64,000 bases of DNA. Source: Rutidosis leptorrhynchoides. Its lineage: Eukaryota; Streptophyta; Magnoliopsida; Asterales; Asteraceae. The stretch's first letter is position 1. The number at the start of each line of letters is the position of its first letter. The position numbers were made by a program, and so were the translations under genes. The notes beneath the pieces are model-generated. The model ran no database searches. It was given only the letters and a program-made list of their open reading frames with translations, and was not told the DNA's origin. The DNA lies in assembly GCF_046630445.1 (NCBI RefSeq), contig NC_092336.1, forward strand, positions 293,747,501 through 293,811,500, in the 5' to 3' direction. Below are positions 42,849-55,186 of the stretch, one piece after another.

Positions 42849-43532
42849 CTAGTACACAAGTCGTTCAGCAAAGGCAATAAAGACACGTAATTCATACGTC
42901 CAGAAACAAATCATGCAATCTGGTTTTACTAGGATTACTTCCCATCCTTGGTCTTGTGGAACATAACCATTATGGCCGTTGATAAGACAGCGTGTTGTAA
43001 CGTCGTCAAAGGGACGAGGGTTACATAATGTCCAACAGTCCCGTAACAATCTAAAAACCTCATTTCTTACCCCAATTACCGACTCCGTCACTTGTGGGAA
43101 CGTTTTGTTTAATAGTTGTAGCCCGATGTTCTTGTTCTCACTTTGGTGAGAAGCGAACATTACTAATCCATAAGCATAACATGCTTCTTTATGTTGCATG
43201 TTAGCCACTTTTTCTAAATCACGAAGTCCAATATTCGGATATATTGAGTCAAAATAATTTCTTAACCCATTGCGTAAAATAGCATTTGGGTTCCCCGCAA
43301 TATATGCGTCAAAGTAAACACATCGTAACTTATGGATTTCCCAATGTGATATCCTCCATCTTTCAAACGAAAGCCTTTTATAAACCAAGGCATTCTTGGA
43401 ACGTTCTTCGAATGTTTTACAAACTGATCTCGCCTTAAATAGTTATGCCGAAGAATTCTGACCGACTCTAGACAAGATTTCATCAATCATGTCTCCGGGT
43501 AGGTCTCTTAAAATATTGGGTTGTCTATCCAT
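42849..43532 (-). pseudogene. F-box-like accessory ORF of G2, one nonsense codon
   Basis: 684 bp from ATG at 43532-43530 to TAG at 42849, 227 codons with a single internal TAA at 43445-43443 where G3 has Gln. Residues about 8-50 fit an F-box: LRDLPGDMIDEILSRVGQ followed by LFKARSVCKTF. F-box proteins use this part to bind Skp1 in SCF ubiquitin ligases. The rest (HKEACYAYGLVMFASHQSE, FDDVTTRCLINGH, CFWTYELRVF) resembles plant F-box proteins of the At2g35280 type, with a possible Sel1-like helical repeat near residues 115-145. It lies in sense orientation between the acidic ORF and gag, at the same place as in G3. The F-box call is from motif reading only. Confidence 0.75.
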
Positions 43533-43669
43533 TTTGTGTTTTTATATTGTAAAATAGACAAGAGTTAGATTCATAAAAAAAATACTTATTAATACAAGCA
43601 ATTTTTACATATATCATAAAGCATAAGCACACTATATTACATATATTACACCACACGAATACAACTATC

Positions 43670-44285
43670 TTATTCCGACTCGCTTGTTTCTTCTTCTTCG
43701 GTTTTGGTTCGTTTTGCCAAGTTATTAGGGATATATGATGTTCCCCTAATACGAGCCGTCGTTTTCCACATTGGTTTAGAAAAACCTGGTGGTTTAGAGG
43801 TTCCCGGGTCATTGTTACAACTTAAGGACTTCGGGGGTTGACGATACATATAAAGTTCATCGGGGTTGGAATTAGATTCCTCTATTTTTATGCCCTTTTC
43901 CTTATTATTTTCTTTTGCCTTTTTAAATTCAGTTGGGGTAATTTCTATAACATCATCGGAATTCTCGTCGGAATCCGATTAATCGGAGAATTGGTAATTC
44001 TCCCAACATTTTGCTTCCTTGGCGGAAACACCATTGACCATAATTAACCTTGGTCGGTTGGTTGAGGATTTTCTTTTACTTAACCGTTTTATTATTTCCC
44101 CCACCGGTTCTATTTCTTCATCTGGTTCCGATTCTTCTTCCGGTTCCGTTTTCTTCTTCCGGTTCCGACTCTTCTTCCGGTTCCTCTTCGGGAACTTGTG
44201 AATCAGTCCACGAATTATTCCAATTTACATTTGACTCTTCATTATTATTAGGTGAGTCAGTGGGACTTGTTCTAGAGGTAGACAT
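43670..44285 (-). pseudogene. acidic accessory ORF of G2, frameshifted
   Basis: From ATG at 44285 (MSTSRTSPTDSPNNNEE) to TAA at 43672-43670 (ending TSESE). The N-terminal third is repeated acidic sequence (EEEPEEESEPEEE); the C-terminal part has VNGVSAKEVKYWE-type and PPKSLSCNNDPGTSKPPGF sequence. It is broken by an extra base in the GAAGAAGAA repeat (near 44143) and by TAA near 43980 where G3 has Glu. No known domain is recognised. A charged, low-complexity protein of about 200 residues is inferred for the intact form. Confidence 0.7.
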
Positions 44286-44494
44286 CTATCACATAATATC
44301 AAACGCGTTAAGAGATTAATATATCACATAATATTCACGTGTTAAAAATATATAGTTTCCAACAAAATTTGTTAAGCAATCATTTTTCAAGTAAACACGG
44401 TCGAAGTCTAGACTCACTAATGCATCCTAATAAACTCGATAAGACACACTAATGCAAAATTCTGGTTCTCTAAGACCAACGCTCGGATACCAAC
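44286..44494 (-). other. G2 leader and primer binding site
   Basis: Minus strand TGGTATCCGAGCGTTGG (44492-44476) directly after the LTR end is the primer site; the first seven bases match initiator-Met tRNA complement, with a C for A change after that. G3 has the same site at 59256. Confidence 0.8.
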
Positions 44495-47400
44495 TAAAAT
44501 GTCCCGTTCTTATTGATTAAAAACGTTCTATATTAATTGATTTCGTTGCGAGGTTTGACCTCTATATGAGACGTTTTTCAAAGACTGCATTCATTTTAAA
44601 ACAAACCATAACCTTTATTTCATCAATAAAGGTTTAAAAAGCTTTACGTAGATTATCAAATAATGATAATCTAAAATATCCTATTTACACACGACCATTA
44701 CATAATGGTTTACAATACAAATATGTTACAACAAAATAAGTTTCTTGAATGCAGTTTTTACACAAAATCATACAAGCATGGACTCCAAATCTCGTCCTTA
44801 TTTAAGTATGCGACAGCGGAAGCTCTTAATAATCACCTGAGAATAAACATGCTTAAAACGTCAACAAAAATGTTGGTGAGTTATAGGTTTAACCTATATA
44901 TATCAAATCATAATAATAGACCACAAGATTTCATATTTCAATACACATCCCATACATACAGATAAAAATCATTCATATGGTGAACACCTGGTAACCGACA
45001 TTAACAAAATGCATATATAAGAATATCCCCATCATTCCGGGACACCCTTCGGATATGATATAAATTTCGAAGTACTAAAGCATCCGGTACTTTGGATGGG
45101 GTTTGTTAGGCCCAATAGATCTATCTTTAGGATTCGCGTCAATTAGGGTATCTGTTCCCTAATTCTTAGATTACCAGACTTAATAAAAAGGGGCATATTC
45201 GATTTCGATAATTCAACCATAGAATTTAGTTTTACGTACTTGTGTCTATTTTGTAAATCATTTATAAAACCTGCATGTATTCTCATCCCAAAAATATTAG
45301 ATTTTAAAAGTGGGACTAGAACTCACTTTCACAGATTTTTACTTCGTCGGGAAGTAAGACTTGGCCACTGGTTGATTCACGAACCTATAACAATATTTAC
45401 ATATATATCAAAGTATGTTCAAAATATATTTACAACACTTTTAATATAATTTGATGTTTTAAGTTTATTAAGTCAGCTGTCCTCGTTAGTAACCTACAAC
45501 TAGTTGTCCACAGTTAGATGTACATAAATAAATAGTTAAATATTATCTTGAATCAATCCACGACCCAGTGTATACGTATCTCAGTATTGATCACAACTCA
45601 AACTATATATATTTTGGAATCAACCTCAACCCTGTATAGCTAACTCCAACATTCACATATAGAGTGTCTATGGTTGTTCTGAAATATATATAGATGTGTC
45701 GACATGATAGGTCAAAACATTGTATACGTGTCTATGGTTTCTCAAGATTACATAATATACAATACAAGTTGATTAAGTTATGGTTGGAATAGATTTGTTA
45801 CCAATTTTCACGTAGCTAAAATGAGAAAAATTATCCAATCTTGTTTTACCCATAACTTCTTCATTTTAAATCTATTTTGAGTGAATCAAATTGCTATGGT
45901 TTCATATTGAACTCTATTTTATGAATCTAAACAGAAAAAGTATAGGTTTATAGTCAGAAAAATAAGTTACAAGTCGTTTTTGTAAAGGTAGTCATTTCAG
46001 TCGAAAGAACGACGTCTAGATGACCATTTTAGAAAACATACTTCTACTTTGAGTTTAACCATAATTTTTGGATATAGTTTCATGTTCATAATAAAAATAA
46101 TTTTCTCAGAGTAACAACTTTTAAATCAAAGTTTATCATAGTTTTTAATTAACTAACCCAAAACATCCCATGGTGTTACTACGACGGCGTAAATCCAGTT
46201 TTATGGTGTTTTTCGTGTTTCTAGGTTTTAAATCATTAAGTTAGCATATCATATAGATATATAACATGTGTTTAGTTGATTTTAAAAGTCAAGTTAGAAG
46301 GATTAACTTTTGTTTGCGAACAAGTTTAGAATTAACTAAAATATGTTCTAGTGATTACAAGTTTAAACCTTCGAATAAGATAGCTTTATATGTATGAATC
46401 AAATGATGTTATGAACATCATTACTACCTTAAGTTCCTTGGATAAACCTATTGGAAAAGAGAAAAATGGATCTAGCTTCAACGGATCCTTGGATGGCTCG
46501 AAGTTCTTGAAGCAGAATCATGACACGAAAACAAGTTCAAGTAAGATCATCACTTGAAATAAGATTGTTATAGTTATAGAAATTGAACCAAAGTTTGAAT
46601 ATGATTATTACCTTGTATTAGAATGATAACCTACTGTAAGAAACAAAGATTTCTTGAGGTTGGATGATCACCTTACAAGATTGGAAGTGAGCTAGCAAAC
46701 TTGAAAGTATTCTTGATTTTATGTAACTAGAACTTGTAGAATTTATGAAGAACACTTAGAACTTGAAGATAGAACTTGAGAGAGATCAATTAGATGAAGA
46801 AAATTGAAGAATGAAAGTGTTTGTAGGTGTTTTTGGTCATTGGTGTATGGATTAGATATAAAGGATATGTAATTTTGTTTTCATGTAAATAAGTCATGAA
46901 TGATTACTCATATTTTTGTAATTTTATGAGATATTTCATGCTAGTTGCCAAATGATGGTTCCCACATGTGTTAGGTGACTCACATGGGATGCTAAGATCT
47001 GATCATTAGAGTGTATATACCAATAGTAGATACATCTAAAAGTTGTGTATTGTACGAGTACGAATACAGGTGCATACGAGTAGAATTGTTGATGAAACTG
47101 AACGAGGATGTAATTGTAAGCATTTTTGTTAAGTAGAAGTATTTTGATAAGTGTCTTGAAGTCTTTCAAAAGTGTATAAATACATATTAAAACACTACAT
47201 GTATATACATTTTAACTGAGTCGTTAAGTCATCGTTAGTCGTTACATGTAAGTGTTGTTTTGAAACCTTTAGGTTAACGATCTTGTTAAATGTTGTTAAC
47301 CCAATGTTTATAATATCAAATGAGATTTTAAATTATTATATTATCATGATATTATCATGTATGAATAACTCTTAATATGATATATATACATTAAATGTCT

Positions 47401-47745
47401 TTACAACGATAATCGTTACATATATGTCTCGTTTAAAAATCATTAAGTTAGTAGTCTTGTTTTTACATATGTAGTTCATTGTTAATATACTTAATGATAT
47501 GTTTACTTATCATAGTATCATGTTAACTATATATATATCCATATATATGTCATCATATAGTTTTTACAAGTTTTAACGTTCGTGAATCACCGGTCAACTT
47601 GGGTGGTCAATTGTCTATATGAAACATATTTCAATTAATCAAGTATTAACAAGTTTGATTGCTTAACATGTTGGAAACATTTAATCATGTAAATAACAAT
47701 TTTATTTAATATATATATAAACATGGAAAAGTTCGTGTCACTACA
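44495..47745 (-). repeat. G2 5' LTR
   Basis: 3251 bp, collinear with the other Tekay-like LTRs. It begins TAAAATGTCCCG, so the terminal CA on the minus strand is mutated to TA. It lies between the primer site and the middle of the Y LTR. Confidence 0.9.
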
Positions 47746-48577
47746 CCAATGGCGTAAAACAACCAATTGGATTAACCTTATTAGATCGGAATCGAATAAG
47801 TTAATATCTTAGCGTGGATTAACTCGGATGGTGATCAGAGCAATGATCGGAAATAAATTAACGATTGGAGTGACGTTGTCGCCATTGATTTTGGCAGAGT
47901 AACGTTTATACATCCAGTGTTGATCAAATGAAGGATTTCACTTGTGTATTTATAGATGTTATAGAGGGAATGATGACGTGGCATGTGTCCCTTTCATGGT
48001 TGTAACAAACTTTTCCAATCCCGAGGGGTGACGTGGCACCTGTCCCTTTGATAGGAATAACTAATCCTAACGAACTTCCCTAGATTTGCGGGCTGATGTG
48101 GCATGCGACTTGCATGCTTGTTTGCTCCGTAACCAAGTGGTCATTCCGGGACAGGGTGCCTACCTCGTGACAATGCGTTCTGTTCCGGGACAACACGCTT
48201 GTCCCGGGAGTGCCTTCATATTAGTTTGGAAGACCGAGACGGCGGTACCGGTGAGTTAATTCCGGTTAAGGCATCACGGTGCTCTCAGTATAGCCGGGTG
48301 GGTCTCGCCTAAATACTTGCCAAGTGTTTCTTCACGGTCATGATTATGATGACTGTTTTTGCGGTGCCTGGTTATGATTATCTCGACCGGTTGTGTGAAC
48401 CAGTTGCGTGTATGTCATCCAGGTTCTTAGCTTTGCCATTTGTCCGTCATGATGGAATATCCGGGAAGACGTCAGACGGATGATGAGAAAAGGAGTTGGC
48501 AATCCAGGATGCGTAGTGCCGGGCATAGTTCTTGCCGAAATGCTTGCCTATTTTGAGACAGATCATTATGTGTATCA
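47746..48577 (-). repeat. Y 3' LTR, partial
   Basis: Homologous to 55346-56004 (both contain GGCGTAAAACAACCAATTGG). The right end ...ATTATGTGTATCA meets the complement of a polypurine tract (TTAAGTCCCCCCA, 48578-48590). The left end is lost at the G2 boundary. Confidence 0.88.
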
Positions 48578-48887
48578 TTAAGTCCCCCCAGTTTGGTAAG
48601 GTCTGCTAGGACAGTTGTATTGCAAAACTTAAATTATTATGACCCGTTCACGTGATTCGACGTGCAATAAATGCGCGTTGCATGCTTTCTTAATCATAGT
48701 ACTTCTCGTGTTCCAACGCACCTTTTTTTCAGTTGAATGGGTCCCGCGCGAGACTTTTTCCTATATAAAGGAGCGTTTCTCTTCATTTTATTCTTCCCAC
48801 CTTCGATAATACTTGCTTTTTTAGATTACAGAGAAACGATTTTCTTGTCTTCTGTGGTTTGTATCTTCATCTTTTTTTCCTTTTATT
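48578..48887 (+). promoter_or_regulatory. Y polypurine tract and promoter of the antisense ORF
   Basis: On the minus strand, TGGGGGGACTTAA primes plus-strand DNA at the LTR edge. On the plus strand, CTATATAAAGG near 48761-48771 is a TATA-like box about 120 bp before the ATG at 48888, followed by a CT-rich leader typical of plant transcription starts. This arrangement suggests a separate antisense-strand transcript. Confidence 0.55.
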
Positions 48888-50885
48888 ATGGCCCCCAGAC
48901 CTAACATTCTTCATGATGTGTTACATGCACCCAGTAGCGTTGACGAAGCGTATCTCGATAGGATTTTTCACATATGCCCTCAGTTGCGAGGTTTGGAGTT
49001 GATCATTCCAAGGTCACAGCAGCACGCCTGTGGCCCCCCAATCATTGTGCCATCTATTTGAGACCGTTCGAGGTTTAAATTTTTAGGTACCCCTTCACCC
49101 GCTTTTTCATGAAGGTTTTTAATTTCTATAACCTTAGCATTGCTCGCTTACATCCGAATGGGGTTCGTGCAATCGTGTTGTTTGAGATGTATTTCAATGG
49201 TTTAGGCATAAGCCTAAGCTTGAATATTTTCAGGAGCATTTTTTGGCTATCGTCCTATCGTAAGGGGTGGTACACGTTTACTGACGAAATTGATTTTCTG
49301 GAGGAGGCACCGGCGATTGCAGACAATTGGGTGCAATCATTTGTTTTTGCCAAGTGTTCTGACTTTCCATTGAAGAACGAACAATTCTATCTATTTAGGA
49401 CTGTGACTATTCAGCCGCCAAGGCAGCTCTCTGAGCTAGGCGAATCGATGGTAGACCAATTGAGGGGCCTGAGGATTCCTCAACGGTCTTATGAGGAGCA
49501 GGTGCTGGTAATGGCTAATGGTATTAACAACTGGACTCATGCTGATAGAATCCATGTTTCCCGAACAGGCGGGAGAGGTAGCTTACTGTTTGATGCTTTC
49601 CGTCTTTTTAATGTTACCGTGATTTATAGTATGATAATTTATAATCTGGTCAAAGTTGACCGTGTCGGAAGTTCTGAGGGCGTCGTGCCTAGATGGCATG
49701 GTCTTTACCGATAAACTGGTTGAAGGGACCACACCGTCTTCCTCCAGCCGCCGCAGGGTGGCGCCTCCTGAAGATTTGGAGTCTTCGACTGGTGGCTCTT
49801 TGGAGGGCAGACTTATCTGACGTACCAGGCGTCGGATTGAGCCGGTAGCCAAAGGTATGCGTTGGTCCTTTACTTTCTTTGACTTAACTGTATCTGATGC
49901 TGATTATATTATTGTTTGTGTTTTGTGCATGTATCACAGTTGTTACCCCTGGGAGGGCGCAGGCGTCTGCTCACTCGGTGCCATTGCTGGAAGGGGTCGT
50001 TCCCCGGGAGGGACGTGGGCCGGTTTCTAGGGAGAATCGGACGACGGAAGGGTCAGCCATGTGGAGAGAGACGGCTCAAGGGCATCGTCCCGGTAAAGAA
50101 CCCGTCATAGAGATCTCGGATGCTCGTCCCCGGTTGATGACTAGTACTGTAATATTGGGCCATTCCGTGATCTTTTCCGCTGTGAATCTTCAGATTATCC
50201 GGTCTATAAGGAATATCTTGATTTCATTACTTTTCTGGCTTTGAAAGAGGCGTTGGCCGCGCTTTCCGCTACTCAGGCACAACACTTGCGTTCTCAATTC
50301 GCCGTATTTGCTCAGCATCTTGCGGCAGATGAGCTGAACTGAAGCGAGGCTGATGCTCATCGTATTCACAAGCATTGTGTGCTGTTTGAAAATGATAACC
50401 GTCGGGTGGCGGAATTTTCGGGTACGATTGCTCGACTTGAAGGGGAGTTGGTGTTGGCCAAGGAAACGCAGGAGTCGTTGAAAGCTGCGCTTGCCCAGGA
50501 ACAGGAGAAAGTTTCCTTACTTTCTGATGATAATAAAAGGTTATCGGAGAAGGTGTCGGCCACGTTAGGAGAACTTACCCGTCTTCAGCATGGCATTCTC
50601 GTGCTTTTTGCCCGCCTCCTGAAGTCATCTATTGTTCATCAGCCGTTCAGTACCTTTATTGAGGCCATTAAGAAGTTGACTACGTTCGAGGTATTGAATG
50701 TGGTGCAGTGTTTCCTACCTCCTGGTAGCACGGCCCAGAGAAAAAAGGCTGCTTTGAGCGTTACCTGTGTGCAGGATTGCCACCGGGCACACGAGGCTCT
50801 CGGCCGAATTAGTTTTGATGAACTAGATAAAATCTGTAGGGATGAGAACTCATCCATTGATGATATTGTAAGTTACCAACCATAG
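48888..50885 (+). pseudogene. Y extra ORF, antisense to pol (gypsy-type transposon domain)
   Basis: ATG at 48888 opens MAPRPNILHDVLHAPSS and is stopped after about 57 codons. The frame then shifts, and 49109-49714 carries VFNFYNLSIARLHPNGVRAI and KGWYTFTDEIDF. This matches what I know of the plant 'putative gypsy type transposon' domain (Transposase_28). Further decayed sequence leads to 50379-50885, rich in coiled-coil heptads (ARLEGELVLAKETQESLKAA). Such extra ORFs between pol and the 3' LTR, sometimes antisense as in Grande, are known in the Tat lineage; the function is unknown. At least three frame breaks are present. Confidence 0.7.
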
Positions 50886-51331
50886 AGATATGCACTTGGT
50901 TGAGTTTTTGTATAATTAATGTGATTTCGTTACATCGTGTTGCATGTTGTGTATAAACTAGTTTACTTTTCCGTTTTGTTTCGTATATTTGTCATGACAA
51001 AAACGTAGATATCTAGACTCCGCGTGAGTGTGGTCGAGTTATTTATACCATAAAACCAGGCCACCAATGATATGGTCAGATGTCCTTATTATCCGTTAAG
51101 GTTCTTCAAGGAGTGTCCTCCTACCAATGAAAGCTAGAAAGCATTTCTTCTGGCGGTAGGTTCGAAATATACTAAAGGATTTTTGATGTTACTTGTGTCA
51201 TATTCAGAGTCATTACAGTGCATAAGTATATAAAATGAAGTTTTATTGATGAATTATACATAGAAATTATTTGAATACATAAGTGTTTTTGTCGTCCGAG
51301 TGGGTGATCAGTCCACACGGTTGCAGGTAAG
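50886..51331. other. spacer between the convergent Y ORFs
   Basis: About 450 bp, AT-rich, no ORF supported on either strand. It lies between the 3' ends of the antisense ORF and pol. Confidence 0.5.
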
Positions 51332-54300
51332 TTACACATGATATTTCTTTAAATGAAAGGCGTGCCAAAGGCGTTAAATCGGAATTTCATCCAGTGTCTC
51401 CAGGTGGTATGCACCGTACTCAGTTATTCCGACAACCCTGTAGGGTCCCTCCCATCTGGGGCCTAATTTGCCGACATCTTGCTGCCGGCTGGCCTCGTTA
51501 CTGCGCAATACTAAATCGTTTAACTAAAAGTCCAGTGGTTTGACTTTTTTGTCATAGTGGTTTGCAATTTGTTGCTTCTTTTCAGCTTGCCAGATATGGG
51601 CTATTGTTCGTCGCTCTTTCGTGAGCATCCAAGTTTTCTCTTAATGCGTCGTCATTTTGCTATTCATCAAATTCCGTTATTCGATCAGTTGGAACTAGTA
51701 CTTCAGCCGGTATGAAAGCTTCAGTTCCGTATACCATACTGAAGGGTGTTTCGTTCGTACTGTCTTTCGGTGTTGTCCGATGTGCCCACAGTACATGTTG
51801 GAGTTCATCCACCCATCCTTGTCGGTGTTTGCCTAATCTTGCTTTTATGCCGGCAACGATGTCTCTATTTGTGACCTCGACCTGCCCATTGGCCTGCGGG
51901 TAGGCCACGGAGGTAAATGACTGTTGAATGTCCATGTCGGCTCACCAGTCTTTGAATGGATTATGTGCTAACTGCATGCCATTGTCACTGACTATCTCTC
52001 GTGTTAAGCCAAAACGACAAACAATGTCCTCCCATACAAATGTTAAGATCTTCCTTCCTGTAATTGTGCTTAACAGTTTCGCTTCGACCCACTTGGTAAA
52101 ATAGTCGATTGCGACTACTAAGAATTTAACGTTGTCGACACCCCCTGGGAATGGGCTGACGATATCAATCCCCCATTTGTATAATGGCCAGGCAGCGTAT
52201 ATTAGAATCATGTTTCGATGAGGAGATCTGTTGACGGGAGTGTGTATTTGACATGCCTCGCAGTTAACGATTAGGTCATACGTATCCCGGTACATGTGTG
52301 GCCAGAAATAACCCATTCTCTTGATCCTGCTAACTATCGTTTGGTAGCTGGAATGTGTGGAGTAGGCTCCTTCGTGCATTTCTCGTATTATTTCTTTGGC
52401 CTGTGTCGGGCCAACGTATCATAAGTAAGGCTCCGTGAACGATTTCCTGTACAGGATGCCATTTTTGAAACAATACATTGGTGCCCGCATTCGTATCCTG
52501 CGGGCTTGTAATTTGTCTTCTGGGAGAGTACCGTCAGTGAGGTATCTTATAAAGGGTGTCATCCAACATTCTTCTTCTGTTGTAACTGTCGCCATGAGGG
52601 TATCCTCTTCGGTTGACTTTCTTTCCAGAACTTCAACCATAACTTTCTTGGTAAAGTGATCATATAGCAAAGAGGCAAGCTTGCTCAGGGCATCCACTTT
52701 CTTGTTACGATTTCGTGGGATTTTTTTTATTTCAAATACCGTGAAGGTGTTGGTTAGTGCTTTCGTAAGTTCTAGGTATTTTTGCATTGATGTATCTCTT
52801 GCTTCAAAGGTGCTGTTTAGCTGGCTTGCGACCAGCTGAGACTCAACATAAGATGTGAGTTGTCGGACATCAATACTTTTGGTCAAGCGTAATTCGGCTA
52901 TTAGTGCTTCGTACTCGCCCTCGTTTGTTTGAGGCAGCGAATTTTAGCCGGATTGCGTAAGTGATCTCTTCTCCGGTTGGGGAAACGAGGAGAATGCGTA
53001 TTCTAGCTCCTTCCTCACTTGACTCCCCGTCCGTATATAGTTCCCAGAATTCGTCCATTTCCCTTCTTGTAACGGCGGTTTCCCCCTGTTTGATCATGTC
53101 AGAAGGGAGCTCTACTAAGAAGTCTGATATGACTTGTCCCTTGACTGAATGCCTCGAGAGAAAAGTGATCTCGTGTTCTCCGAGTTCTATTGCCCATTTT
53201 GCCATTCTACCGGAGATTTCCGTCCTGGTCAGAACGTGTTTGATTGGTTGGTCCGTAAGGACTTGTATCGGATGTGCTTGGAAGTATCGCCGTAGCCGTC
53301 TGGCTATGTGTACTAAAGCGTAAATCAGTTTTTCCATGGCTGGGTAGTTTACCACTCCATTTTGCAACACTTTGTTTACAAAGTACACTGGCATTTGAGT
53401 CTTGCCTCTATCAGCGATTAGAACTGAGCTAATTGCCTCGGTGGAGGTGGCTAGATATACCGTGAGGGTTTCTCCCGGTATAGGTGCCGTTAACGCTGGT
53501 AGCTCTTCTAAGAATGCATTTATATCCTGGAAGGCTCTTTCGGCTTCGTCCGTCCATATGAAATGTTTTTTGCTCAGGCACCCTTTTAACGTCTAGAAAT
53601 ATGGGAGAGCCCTGTCGGCGGCCCGTGACAGGAATCTTGTGAGTGCCACTAACTTCCGGTTTAAGATCTGCACGTCCTTTTTGCTCTTGGGTGCCTGCAT
53701 GTTCTTGATTGCTTGGATCTTCTTTGGGTTTGCCTTGATCCCTCTCAGAGTGATCATGCAACCCAAGAAATGGCCTTCTTCCATTCCAAAAGAACATTTT
53801 GACGGATTTAGCTTCATATTGATTTTGCGTAGCGAATCGAACGTTTCGATGATGTCTAGGATCATTTGCTCTTCTGTTTTGCTCTTGATGACGATGTCTT
53901 CCACGTATGCTTCGATATTTCGTCCGATTTGGTCCTGGAATGCTTTGTCAATTAACTGTTGGTATGTTGCTCCAGCATTCTTTAGCCCGAATGGCATTTT
54001 GGTATAGCAAAAGATGCCTTTGTTCGTGAATAATGTGGTTTTTTCTTCGTCGATTTCTGCCATAGGGATTTACTGATAGCCCCTGTATGCGTCTAGGAAG
54101 CTTAGAAACTGGTAACCTGAGAGAGACTCAACTTTCCAGTCAATTTCTGGCAGAGGGTAATTATCTTTTGGGCATGCTTTGTTGATGTCTTTGTGGTCGA
54201 CACACATGCGCCAAGATACGTCTGCCTTCTTTACCATCACGGGGTTCGCTACCCATGTTTTATATTTTACTTTTTTCATTATGCCGGTATCGACTAGTCA

Positions 54301-55125
54301 TTGTACTTCATTATCCAGGAATTCACTTCGTTCTGACGCCATTGCCCTTTTCTTCTAGACAACTGGTGTGATATTCGGGTTTACGTTTAGCCGATGTTGG
54401 GCTATGTCGAGTGGGACACCCGTCATGTTCGATGGTTCTCAGGCGAAGACGTCAATACTTGCTGCTAGGAGTTTACAGAACGTATCCCTTGCATTTGTGC
54501 TCAAAGTAGTACCAATCTGTATTCGTTGGTCCGGATGCTTGGGATTTGGGGATATATAACTGTCGTCATGGATGACGATATCACTTACTCCGTTGAATAT
54601 TTGCATGCATTCAATTGGTTCCATTTCTTATGTCCGGATTCTAGCGATTCCGGCTGGAGTCGGGAATTTCAGCATACCATGGACTGTGGAGGCAATCGCG
54701 CCAAACTTCTGCATGCCATTACGTCCTAAGATGACGTTATACCGTGAGTCTGTTTTGACAATAGAGAATTCTATGTCTGCTGCACTTTGAAAGGGTAATG
54801 TTCCCAAAACCACCTCCAGGGTTATGGACCCCACCGGCCAAGTTGCAGTGCAATTGATTCCTGCTAGTGGTGAAGTTGTTGCCTTCTTTTGTCATCTGAT
54901 GTTTTATGGTAGCTGCAGAAAACAATGTTCGAACATGACCTCAGCTCCCGCACCAGTGTCGGTGTATATTTGCCCTATTTGGCAATTGGAGATATGTGCT
55001 CGTATGATAACAGGGTCTGAAGATGGGTTGATGTTAAATAATGAGGGGAAAATGATGGGTTCGTGTTTCCATTCATCTAACACTCCTGATTTCCGTCTCT
55101 TTCCCACGACCCATGAATGAATCAT
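51332..55125 (-). pseudogene. Y Tat-lineage pol, multiply broken
   Basis: Order on the minus strand: protease (IYTDTGAGAEVMFEHC, 55125-54904; YNVILGRNGMQKFG near 54730), reverse transcriptase (VKKADVSWRMCVDHKDINKA; YTKMPFGLKNAGATYQQL; YVEDIVIKS near 53900, where YVDD is usual), RNase H (to about 53130), second archaeal-type RNase H (WELYTDGESSEEGARI through RNKKVDALSKLASL), integrase zinc region (NCEACQIHTP), core with DIVSPF, SDNGMQ and NGQVEVTNR, and the C-terminal GPRWEGPYRV to about 51375, ending at 51332. Numerous stops and frameshifts interrupt it (for example at about 52410, 51940, 51660 and 54064). Confidence 0.9.
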
Positions 55126-55186
55126 ATGAACATCGGTGTCACTGGTGCTGCGTATGCTTGCTTCTTCGTTTTCTAGCTCGTTTTGG

